Assembly: GCF_051622035.1 (NCBI RefSeq)
Contig: NC_135355.1
Span: 31,436,986-31,500,985, forward strand
Direction of reading: 5' to 3'
From: Arctopsyche grandis
Lineage: Eukaryota; Arthropoda; Insecta; Trichoptera; Hydropsychidae
DNA: 64,000 nt
Each line of letters starts with the position of its first letter. Within the stretch, counting starts at the first letter, position 1. The notes beneath the pieces are model-generated. The model did not search any database. It worked only from the letters and a program-made list of their open reading frames with translations, and was not told where the DNA came from. Shown piece by piece: positions 49,713 through 59,412 of the stretch. Position numbers and translations under genes: made by a program.

Positions 49713-50165
49713 TCCAGCAGTATGACTCGGTGGTTGCGTTTATGTTAAGCGCTGAGAGGATACCGGGTTCGATCCCGTGCTAATATTTTATACTGTTGGT
49801 CAGACTTGGATATTTGTGACTCCAAGTCGATCGTTTCCTATCAGAGTTTGCCAATTTATCTGACTTCATTGTTGAGACGGTTCCTCCATCAAATTGGCAA
49901 AAACCATCCTACCCACTATGTCACCAATATCTGAATTTGATTTATGTACAATTTGTAAAAATTTATGTACAAGTCTAAATCTATGGATGTTCTTATGGAT
50001 TAATTCAATAATTAATTAATAGTTAATTTTGTGTTCTTCAGCATCTTGAAATTCAGCGATTTATTTAATAAAAATTCTGTAATGTTTGTAATTGGCTAGA
50101 AATACGCATTGGGGTTTACCTGTTAGACCTTCCTGGTGTAAATATGTAACCTTCCTGGTGTAAAT
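49713..50165 (+). mobile_element. SINE, full length, second head type
   Basis: The head CCAGCAGTATGACTCGGTGG with B box GGGTTCGATCCCG differs from the TAGACTAGTGG head, yet the core (TGACTCCAAGTCGATCGTTT, CAGAGTTTGCCAATTTATC, GACGGTTCC) is the same. The tail hairpin is at 50095-50140, followed by a duplicated CCTTCCTGGTGTAAAT. Confidence 0.82.
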
Positions 50166-51057
50166 CTATGTAAAATTAAGATATTGCATGTTTGCAAAAG
50201 TTCATGGCCAATTTTTATAACTGTTTAACGGTAAACAGGCATGAAATTATGCAACATCTAATATCAACAACGATGTATTGGTCTCTTGTTCACTTAACAC
50301 ATATGTACATATTAGGAATTCTAATTAAATATAATGATCTGTATATATATGTTTGTAATGATCATTTACTGTCTGGTTTGATTTAACATAAACACGTTTA
50401 AAGAATTTAATATGGAATACATATTTTTTTACTAATTATATAAATAAAAACGTCTACCAAATGATACACGTTTTCTTGAAATTCATCAATTGTTTTTCAC
50501 AGTTTATAATATAATTTGTTAATTACCATAAAATATACCACATAATAATCGCAATACAACCTAAAACATTTCTCAATCGTATGAAAAAACAATTATATTT
50601 CTCAAGTGCAACGGTGCAATTTCAAGTCAATAAAGAAAATTGCACGCGATGCAGTCGTTCGCTTTTAAAATTGCAATTGCATCCATAATAAAATTATGAC
50701 TCGCGAGCATAAAAATAATTAATACTTACCACGAAAAAATTAAGCAACGAAATTCACAACGCTTGCAAAAATTACATTATTACGTTAAACGGTATACTAC
50801 TTCAATTAAGGGTCATTTTCACGGTTTTCATGTATGATATTTTAAAATTTATGATGACCATTATCATTATCAATGAATTAATACTAATTGGACGTAATTG
50901 GCGAATCGAAACACACGATATTCTCATGGTTACACTTGCATTTAAATGTTCGTCTATTCGATTGAAATAATCAATAAGCTTATTATAATCATTTTTCATA
51001 ATCGGTTTGTTTTGAGCAACGAGGAAAACATTTACATTTATATGCAAATTTTAATTT

Positions 51058-51060
<3 letters not shown>
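50166..51060. other. Non-coding AT-rich sequence
   Basis: Nothing recognised. Confidence 0.35.

Positions 51061-51149
<89 letters not shown>
51061..51149. repeat. (TA)n microsatellite
   Basis: About 88 bases of uninterrupted TA, the longest such tract in the window. Ile-Tyr open frames over it on both strands are artefacts. Confidence 0.92.
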
Positions 51150-51150
<1 letters not shown>

Positions 51151-51270
51151 CTATTAACAACCAAATTTTCAAACACAAAAAATGCGCAACCAAATTTTAA
51201 ATAAAATACAATGCAAAACAGAGCACAATATTGATGTGTTGTCAATATACATATATAATTTGAAACATAT

Positions 51271-51491
51271 TGTAACGTGGGAAAATGGGAGATAGTATCC
51301 ACTGTCTAAGTGCAATCGTGGGTGAAAAATAAAGACCCCGGATTAGGCTAACGGGACTCAGTAAGTGCCAGAACAAAGGATACGCTGGGGTTCTCACAGA
51401 AAGAGACGAGTGCGGGTAGACCTATGTTTAATAAATACTGTGAAGCGACTTTGGCCTTTCATTTGGATCCTGAACCCACCATTACGCAACA
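51271..51491 (+). mobile_element. Probable solo LTR
   Basis: A 221-bp unit begins TGTAACGTGGG and ends TTACGCAACA, giving TG..CA termini, and is flanked by ATAT on both sides (51267-51270, 51492-51495), as in Gypsy-type 4-bp duplications. It contains AATAAA near 51331 and again near 51430, as expected for an LTR poly(A) signal, and is GC-richer than its surroundings. No internal retroelement sequence is adjacent. A complete element would be needed to confirm the family. Confidence 0.55.
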
Positions 51492-51604
51492 ATATGTTCA
51501 ATGTATTTAAAAATAATACACCAAATAAGCGAATCATTGAAATGCAATCTTAATCCAATAAGAAACTTTTCCGGAAAGAAAAGTGAGACGTATGTAGGTG
51601 CTAA

Positions 51605-52158
51605 TGTGCATAGTACAATAGACTGGAGCGAAAAACGCGAATTTTGGATTTTAATCAATGGACCTAAAGGAAAACTTTCGTCTTTAAAAAAATTATATTG
51701 ATTTTAAACAAATGTCCTGTGCTTCCTACCAATCGATTTATCTCGCCAAAAGTTTCTGAAAAGTAGGTTTTTTTCCCCGTTGCCTTTTTCGAAAATATAT
51801 TTCATTTTTTTACTATTTTTAAATAAAATAAATGTTCAATATTCACCTATTGAAGTTTATTTGGATCGATTATGATGAGTTTTGACTGATCAACGGGAAT
51901 TCAAAGTCCCCATACAAAACGCACTGCGCTCGGAATGGGTGCTTACATATAATATATGGAGGAAACGTTATTTTCAGATAATCCTCCGTTTTTCTGGTTC
52001 CCATTATTATTTTGAAAATAAAAGTCGTTGAGAGCTTCCTTGAGTATATCGATGAAATTTTTTATTGAACGTTTACTTGATACGACGAAAGTTTTCCACT
52101 AGGTCCATCAATTTAAATCCGAAATTCGCGTTTATCGCTTCGGCCTATTGTATGCACA
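51605..52158. mobile_element. DNA element with ~75-bp terminal inverted repeats
   Basis: Left end TGTGCATAGTACAATAGACT, continuing AACGCGAATTTTGGATTTTA, GGACCTAAAGGAAAACTTTC; right end read inward TGTGCATACAATAGGCCGAA, AACGCGAATTTCGGATTTAA, GGACCTAGTGGAAAACTTTC. No transposase inside. Family not determined; the flanking bases do not show a clear target duplication. Confidence 0.7.
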
Positions 52159-53014
52159 TATGTATATACATATTTAAAACCATTGTCAATGATATTTGAG
52201 AGCTGCAAACTGTAATGATGATTTGATGATCTGGTCATACGTGCAAGAACGCACGAAGAAATAAGTATACAAAATGTGCAATTTGATAATGAAATACATA
52301 ATATATGCATATTTTGTATTTCAAGATTTTATCTAAAGAAGGTACCGACTTAATTTTTTTTACCTAGAATTTATCGGTCATGGACTATTGCAGTGTCATC
52401 ATCATGCAGCAACGGATATTCGTTTGGTTTATTTATTTGTTTATAATGTATCGAATATATTATTATTGCGTCAAAACGTGCACGTGGATTCGACCTTTAC
52501 GTTACAACACTAATATGCCAACTGTTCTATACTAGTTTCAACACTTGGCCAATCTTTCATTGTTAACAGTGTTATTTGAAACCAATAAAACGCGTCCATA
52601 AAAATAATTAAATACTTTTGCGTTTCGAATAGTATTAAGTTTTACGCCTCAACATATTATATATGTATATTTTCAATGCATATGTTACAGTCCCAGTGCT
52701 CTCTCCGGTTTGTTCATGAACTTACTACATACTTTTTTCATACACTGCATGATAAGATTAACGATATTAAAATTATTTCCAAATAATAACACACACAATT
52801 TTTCTAAACCATGAAAGCGTGATCAGAAATCGATTGTGAGTTCAATCAGTCAAAATATCCAGATCGCATTCTGACATGATCACAAAACTTCATATACATA
52901 TTGTTGCCACGTAAATACCTAAATAAAGTAAAGCATAAATTCGTTGCTATGTACATACATAAATAAAGTAAAAATAATAAAGAGAAGAACGTTCGAATTA
53001 ACTTAAATATTTAA
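52159..53014. other. Non-coding sequence with a repeat tail
   Basis: No gene. The part 52790-52975 (ATGAAAGCGTGATCAGAAAT, CAGTCAAAATATCC, ACATAAATAAAGTAAA) is a tail fragment of the ACTTCCGG family described at 25.6-26.6 kb. Confidence 0.45.
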
Positions 53015-53250
53015 ATATATCGTTCATGAGTATACTAGTTTGTTCATTCGCGAACTATTGGTTTTAGTTTAAGGGCTAACAGTCTAAAGCTATCTTCAAA
53101 TATACTCACCAGGTATTACATGAAACTTTTAGCTGTCAAAGCCTTCGCAATTTCAAAACGCCAAGTATTTAAAAGGGAAATTCTATAGAAACCACATTAC
53201 AACGTTGTTATGATTCCCGTTCTCGGTAATTTTCAAGATATTGCAGCTCA
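53015..53250 (+). repeat. ~200 bp dispersed repeat
   Basis: Plus-oriented copy of the repeat at 47125-47345; both keep CTATTGGTTTTAGTTTAAG and AACAGTCTAAAGCTATCTTC. Confidence 0.6.
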
Positions 53251-53644
53251 ACTTGACAAATGATTTAGAATATTTTGTTCTTTTGTGTACACTATAACCG
53301 GCCATATTAGTTCGTGTAGGAACTAACCAGTATTTTCGTAAAATAGTGAAATGTACACTTGTACTGTAACACATACACAAATGCTTATTCCTTATTTTCG
53401 ATTAGAATTTGGTGTATCGTTGTTACACATTACCCACAGTAGTGAAAATATATTTTTTGGATTAATGTGTTTTAAATATTTTTCTATGCACATCTTTTCC
53501 GCTGAAAAAAATACCAAATGATTGATTACACTACGTCTAAAACATGAAAATACTAAAAAAAAAGGTGATCATCAATAAGCAAACTACATTACATATATTT
53601 GCGCTAAGAATAATTATGATCGAATGTTTATATCCACGTAATTA

Positions 53645-54275
53645 AGTCCAAAATACATTGTATGTACGATATCGATGCATGTTTGGTATACAATATAATT
53701 AAATAAAAGTTTTATAAATTGTTTCAAAAATATTACCAAAAAATTAACTCACATAGTTGTGGAGAACATTCCATACAAAATTGATATCCTAAAGCGTTTC
53801 ATTGATTGTATCCTTTCACCTTCACAAAAACCAAAAAACGTCACTGCAAAACAGCATATGCTCGACCATTTCATTTTATTTTTCTCTAAAATCCTATAAG
53901 ATGAAAATAAAGGAGCATTGGAAACGAGATAAACTACTCTCAAGTGTGTAAAAATCCTGCCCAAAATATGTTATATGCGATATCGATACATATTTAGCAC
54001 ACAACTTAGTACAATGTAATTAAATAAAAGTTTTATACATTATTTTAAAAATATTACCAAAAAATGGATTCAATCACATAGTTACTGAGATGGATCCTTT
54101 CATTGATTATATCCTAAATCCTTTCATTGATGATATTCTTTCACCTTCACTAAAAACTGTAAAAGTCACTGCAAAATAGCAAATGCTCGACCATTCCGTT
54201 TTATTTTTCTCTTGAATCCTATAAGATTAAGACCAGGAGCATTGGAACCCAGATAAACTACCCTCAAGATTCAAC
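53645..54275 (+). repeat. Two-copy tandem duplication, ~310 bp unit
   Basis: Unit 1 (about 53645-53950) and unit 2 (about 53965-54275) share, in order, a CGATATCGAT block, AATTAAATAAAAGTTTTATA, AAAATATTACCAAAAAAT, TTTCATTGATT.TATCCT, TTTCACCTTCAC, CTCGACCATT and GGAGCATTGGAA. Unit 2 has an internal duplication of the CCTTTCATTGATTATATCCT stretch. Confidence 0.7.
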
Positions 54276-54335
54276 CCCTAAGACCCCCCCAACTTATCAA
54301 ATTGCTGTAAAATTAAGAAAAGTTTAATCAATGGT

Positions 54336-54985
54336 TTCCTTGATTGTTCTGATTTACTGAATAAGGTTAATTTCAGAATCCCAGTTCGATATTCTAGACA
54401 CGTTGCACTCTTCTCACTTGATCCTTTCAATACTAATTCCCAAAAATATTCTTATCTGCAGCGCGTTTATCGTATGTTTAACGGAGAGCTGATCGAAGTT
54501 GATCTATTTGGTATTTCCCTACATCAATTCAGGTCTAACATCAAGATAATCTTGACCGATTGATTCATTTCTTCTCCTATTCTATTTTATAACCATTTTC
54601 CAATATTTCCAATATTTTTATACTTTAGTTTAGTTATGTAATGTGCTATTTAATCATGTTATAGCTTTCATTCTTTTCCTTTTTCATTTATTTATTTTGT
54701 ATTTACCTTTTTCATTTGTTTTATATTTGTAAATTTCAATTTCTTCTTATATTCTATTTTATAACCTTTTTTAAATATTTTAATACTATAGTTTAATTAT
54801 GCAATGTTCTATTTTATCATGTTATATAGCCTTTATTCTTTTCTTTTTCATTTTTTTTATAATCTTTGTAAAAGTCTGTTATTGGACTCGGATGTTACAT
54901 ATATTATATATTTACTTTTTTGTTTTTTATACATATCTACATCCTGTTGTCTGTTGATTTTTCAATGAATAAAATAAAATAAAAA
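54336..54985 (+). mobile_element. LINE C-terminus and 3' UTR
   Basis: The frame 54336-54563 reads LLNKVNFRIPVRYSR, then LQRVYRMFNGELIEVDLFGI, SLHQFRSNIKIILTD and a stop, fitting the R.PR..R..F / N..  .iDLF...  .F   C-terminal pattern of non-LTR ORF2. The T-rich 3' UTR contains a ~140-bp internal direct repeat (TTCTATTTTATAACC.TTT at 54580 and 54751) and ends with AATAAAATAAAATAAAAAT. Confidence 0.65.
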
Positions 54986-55969
54986 TCAGAATTTTGTTGT
55001 TTACACTTGACTGTATTCTTAATTTTAAACCATCTTTAAAGTTGTCCGCAATTTAAGAAGACATTAAATCATTTTGAGGTGGTGCATCGTTATTTTTTCG
55101 GGGTAGTGTCATTAATAAAGGCCGGATAACCAAGGTGCCGTCTTGAAAAAAACGGACCCAGGGGGTGCTGTGTATTGTTCATTGCATTGTTAAAGGTTCG
55201 CCGAACGTTTTTTTTTTTTGACTCTAGCTTTGTAAATAGAACTAAACCGCCCCGATTCCTAGAAAAAGCACTGTGACTATCCGGTGTCTAGTCATTAATT
55301 TAAAGTTGCGAGAGCACCGGGTTCCCACTGTTCCGATTTTTTCCGATTTGTTCGAGACGTTGATTGTTAACCACTCGTGAGGTGTTATATTGCATATGTA
55401 CACATGTTATGGCATGGTTATTGACCGTCAGTGGTAGTCTGAGTGGTGTCGCAAGTGTTATTGCCGTTGCGGCTGCCGATTCTGGCTGGTGCAAGATATT
55501 GGTCAGGGTCTCGGTTAGCCAGCCGACCTTAACATTTCTTCTCGGTTCTCGTACGGTGACACCATCACAATAATCGGATGCTGTCGGAAACATCCAAGGG
55601 ACCTGAGGACCTGATCATGCATGCATACATGATAGCATCAATTACATTTTCATTAGATTGAAGTTTATTAATTAGAATAAAATAACTATATGTAATTTCG
55701 TTATGATTAAGATTATTTGTGTGGAAAACAATTGATTTAATTTTTTTTTATTCAAATTTTTTTGTTGTTTCAAGTTTCGAACAAATGAATGTTTATTTAT
55801 TATCAAATTCATTTACCAATATATTTTTCCTCTTTTTAAATGTAGAAAACTAACATAGTAGCATTCATGTTATTCATGTCGGGTTATTTAATACTAATTT
55901 TATTATTTTCTCTCTGTATATAATACTATAATAATAAGGCGAGTGTTCTTTTTACATATTATTTTATTT
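54986..55969. other. Non-coding; GC-richer block of unknown nature
   Basis: The 55110-55620 stretch is more GC-rich than its flanks and contains overlapping open frames on both strands (55300-55593 minus, 55364-55573 plus) with no recognisable domain. A decayed mobile element is the most likely explanation. Confidence 0.35.
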
Positions 55970-55979
55970 CATATTACAT

Positions 55980-56370
55980 GGATGCGGTGCATCCGCTCTA
56001 AAATCGCCAGACAAATTTAACGACAGATTAACGGACGGCTGCTTTAAATGTAATTCTCGTCTTCTCGAATGATAGATTCCACATCAGATGACGGGTAACC
56101 TTTCGATGTGCACAGATGCAATTATTAAAATGGTAATTATTAAAATTGAGTTGGATCGTTGGCAAGATTCGGAACTTATCGAATCTTGCCTTATTAAACT
56201 CGCCTGAAAGATCCAACTCAATTTTAATAATTACCATTTTAATAATTGCATTTGTGCACATCGAAAGGTTACCCGTCATCTGATGTGCAATCTATCATTC
56301 GAGAAGACGAGAATTACGTTTAAAGCTGCCGTTCGTTTGTATGGCGATTTTAGAGCGGATGCACCAAACC
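55980..56370. mobile_element. 391-bp foldback element, MULE-like target duplication
   Basis: A long palindrome centred near 56175: termini GGATGCGGTGCATCCGCTCT and, read inward, GGTTTGGTGCATCCGCTCTA. The arms match over about 180 bases each, including AATTATTAAAATGGTAATTA. It is flanked by a perfect 10-bp direct repeat CATATTACAT (55970-55979, 56371-56380); 9-11 bp duplications are typical of Mutator-like elements. Confidence 0.82.
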
Positions 56371-56485
56371 CATATTACATACATCCTGGTGAGATAATAT
56401 TTGAATAATACTCAGTCAACCACTACTCATTTAAATTGTATGGTCTCTCAATTTTTAATATCAGTTGCGTTATTGATTTTTTCCC

Positions 56486-56967
56486 TTAGGAGGGCTGGAC
56501 ACCAGTGCTTTGTCCATACAAATGTATTACACTTCTCCCTTCCTCAATTATGGCACTAGAGAACTTATTTTTTAATATGCTATGGATATCTACCATAGGC
56601 ATGTTTCTGTGGTTTTATTTTTTTGATTAGTTATTTTTTATAGGAGCTAGGAGCCGCCAAACATCTATAAAATCGCCTCTTTTTTACACACACGAAAAGA
56701 GTCCAGCGTGCTTATTTTACGGTTGATTTTTAAAAAAATATGAGCACACAAACATAGAAAATATCTTTCTCATACCGATGATGAAATTTTTTTTAAATTG
56801 GTCCAGTTTCGGAGGAGAAAACTGGAGAATACGAAACCTCAATTTTGATTCGATTTAAAATAGGTATTATCTGGTCGAAGCGCAACTGTCGCATTCACTC
56901 AATATATACATATATCGAAGAAAGGAACGCCAACAAAATTAAGGTTTCGGGTATACAGCCCTCTTAA
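56486..56967 (+). mobile_element. TTAA-flanked element, copy 1
   Basis: Left end TTAGGAGGGCTGGACACCAG, right end read inward TTAAGAGGGCTGTATACCCG. It is the reverse-oriented relative of the 61645-62160 copy, sharing GGCGATTTTATAGATGTTTG and GCGCAACTGTCGCATTCACT (as complements). Short TTAA-bounded inverted-repeat elements suggest piggyBac-type mobilisation, but no transposase is present. Confidence 0.65.
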
Positions 56968-57262
56968 TAGGACTGGACCCTAGCGCCTTGTCCATACAAA
57001 CGTATTTAACTTCTCCCTTCCTCAATTATGGCACTAGAGAACTTATTTTTTAATATGCTATGGATATCTGCCATATGCATGTTTCTATTTTTTTGATTAA
57101 TTATTTTTTAGATTTTTTGATTAATCAAAAAAATAAAAAAGAGAAACATGCCATGATGGATATAAATAGCATATTAAAAATAATTTCTCTAGTGCCATAA
57201 TTGAGGAAGGGAGAAATCTAATACGTTTGTATGGACAAAGCGCTGGGGTCCAGTCCCCTTAA
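56964..57262. mobile_element. Foldback derivative of the TTAA family
   Basis: It directly follows copy 1 and consists of two inverted copies of that family's left ~130 bases (AGGACTGGACCC, GCGC.TTGTCCATACAAACG, CCTTCCTCAATTATGGCACT), bounded by TTAA at both ends. The interior of the parent element is gone. Confidence 0.7.
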
Positions 57263-57534
57263 TTTAAATATTATTATTATACGAAATATGTATGTAGTTT
57301 CTCTCAAGACGTTTTAAAAAAAAGTTTTTAGATTGTTAGTTTCAATTTCAAGGAGCTTTAGACACTTTTTGAACTACATATGTAGATATTGAAACATGTG
57401 TATAATTCGTTTGAACTACATATTTAAACAATTTCAATTACCTTTAAATAAATATGTATGTACATATAAATGCATGCACTCTTTAAGACATAGTCAAATA
57501 CTGATGAATGAGCCTTGAAAGAAACTAAAGTAGA

Positions 57535-57820
57535 AGTACTACTTCCAGTCGAGATGGAAAAAAACACGTGCGAAAGTGTACGAAATTGATCATATCTATT
57601 ACATGAAAAAACCTGGAGAAAAAAATATAAGTCTCGGTCACAGTGCGGCGAGTGTTAAGGAGATAATTGAATCAAAATCATTTAAAAAAAAAAGGGAGAC
57701 CAGCCACTACATCCAGTGATCAATGATCTATACTGAGTTCAAATCTGTTAAAATTGATCACAAAACGTCATCTCTACTACATATGTACATACATACAAAC
57801 AGATGAAGTATAAACTGTAA
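57535..57820 (+). repeat. ACTTCCGG-family fragment
   Basis: ACTACTTCCAGTCGAGATGG, GGAGATAATTGAATC, ATCAATGATCTATACTGAGT and ACATACAAACAGATGAAGTA follow the order seen at 26.17-26.62 kb. Confidence 0.5.
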
Positions 57821-59206
57821 AAAATGCATATTTTTTTAATAAACAGTGACAGGTTCTTCCGTGAAAAATACATAAAATTGTGTTGCTTTGTTAATTAAAT
57901 CGTAGCTCGTAATGTTTGAAAACGTGAGGGTGTAAAGATACAGGTGTGAAAATTTCATGAAAATAAAAATAATTTTTAAAATGTTGCAAGCGGACGATTC
58001 TCATGTTGCTGTGAATTGCATTAAAATTCAACAAAATAAAACATATAAATAAATAACGCAAACCTAAACGAATTCAACGGTTAAGAAATCGACAGACTGA
58101 GGTCACACATCAAAAAATTAAATTCATTCTCAATAAACAACGAAAAAATTGCACAAGACCTTAAAATTTTCACGTCGACAATAATTGTCGAGACCGTCCC
58201 GTTTTGATCATACGATCCTTGAGGCGCGTTTAAACCGACGTAACCTTTCAATCGAAACATGTAGACATGCCAATGTTCAGTATGATGTTTTTCATATTCT
58301 CGCTGCCAGTTGTGAATTCTCCATTAGGATTATCCGATCGCACAAAGGCAATTTGTTGCATTCGGTAAAATTTGCGCAATCGTTTCACTATAGGAAGTTT
58401 CGGGTCACGCAATTCACGTGTCCATTTTGTAAATGTGGAAATTAATAAACAAGTTTTAAATTAGTTGTGAAATTTCGTGCGAAGGGCACTCGTCGATTTT
58501 AGATAGATTTTGTAAAAATTTCACACGTGATAGCCGTCAAATTTGACATCAAACATATGTAAGTATTATATTTTGTCGCTTCGTCTTCTCGATTTACACA
58601 TATGTACATACTTACCGCAACATTTATACGAAACAATTAAAATATTCAAACGATAGTTTCAACCTCGTAGTTTGACGGTGAAAATAGTATCAATTTCGGA
58701 ATGTGTGCACTTGTTAAATTTTTTTTAATGACTTGAGCTAAATTTATAGTGCCTAGTGTTTATCGAATATGCCCCTCGGCGAATATTATTTCATAAGCAT
58801 GTCTAAAATACTATACTGTTTTGCCATGTCCATGTGTATGTTCATATGAAAATTCATACCCATTCATTTTAACTATTATTACATTGAGTGTGAACAGTAG
58901 TAGTACTTTCGCTATCGAAAACCCGTACTTGTTCAGGAAAAGTCAATAAAATTTGAATGTATAATGTGTTGCACAATTTAATGGTTGCAGCTTGTAATGT
59001 GATTCAAAACGGTTTTGCATATGCTATTTGAATAAAAAAATTTGTTACGTATGCAAAATTTTAGTTTTAATTCGTGATACGTAATTTGAATTTTAAACGG
59101 TCATTGTTTGGTTTCATTGAATTATTTTCTTTTGTATAATAATTTTCTTCGGATTGCAGCCGTATGATCAGTTACTAATTCCCCTTTTCGGTCAGTATAT
59201 TAAAAA
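57821..59206. other. Non-coding sequence
   Basis: No exon recognised. The 86-codon frame at 58185-58445 lacks any known domain and has no supporting splice context. Confidence 0.35.
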
Positions 59207-59412
59207 GCCAGCAGTATAGCTCGGTGGTTGCGTTAATGCTAACCATCGTGAGGTTCCATTGAAGAGAAATTATTCGACTTATTTCTGTAGTGCTGCTGGT
59301 CAGACTTTGATATTTAAGACTCCAAGTCGATCGTTTCGTATCAGAGTTTGCCAATTTATTTGAATTCATTGCTGAAACAGTTTCTTATCAAGTTGGCAAA
59401 AACCATCCTACA
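59207..59412 (+). mobile_element. SINE, 3'-truncated
   Basis: Head GCCAGCAGTATAGCTCGGTG of the same type as at 49.71 kb but with a damaged B box (GAGGTTCCATT), followed by the core (GACTCCAAGTCGATCGTTTC, CAGAGTTTGCCAATTTATT). It stops soon after GTTGGCAAAAACCATCCTAC and lacks the tail hairpin. Confidence 0.72.

Noticed and set aside
51057-51302. Ile-Tyr repeat proteins over TA tracts (also at 37.5 and 62.1 kb)
   Set aside because: Alternating TA is open in several frames by construction.
58185-58445. 86-codon frame with a Cys-rich end
   Set aside because: CPFCKCGN hints at a metal site, but there is only one Cys cluster, no splice context and no recognisable family.
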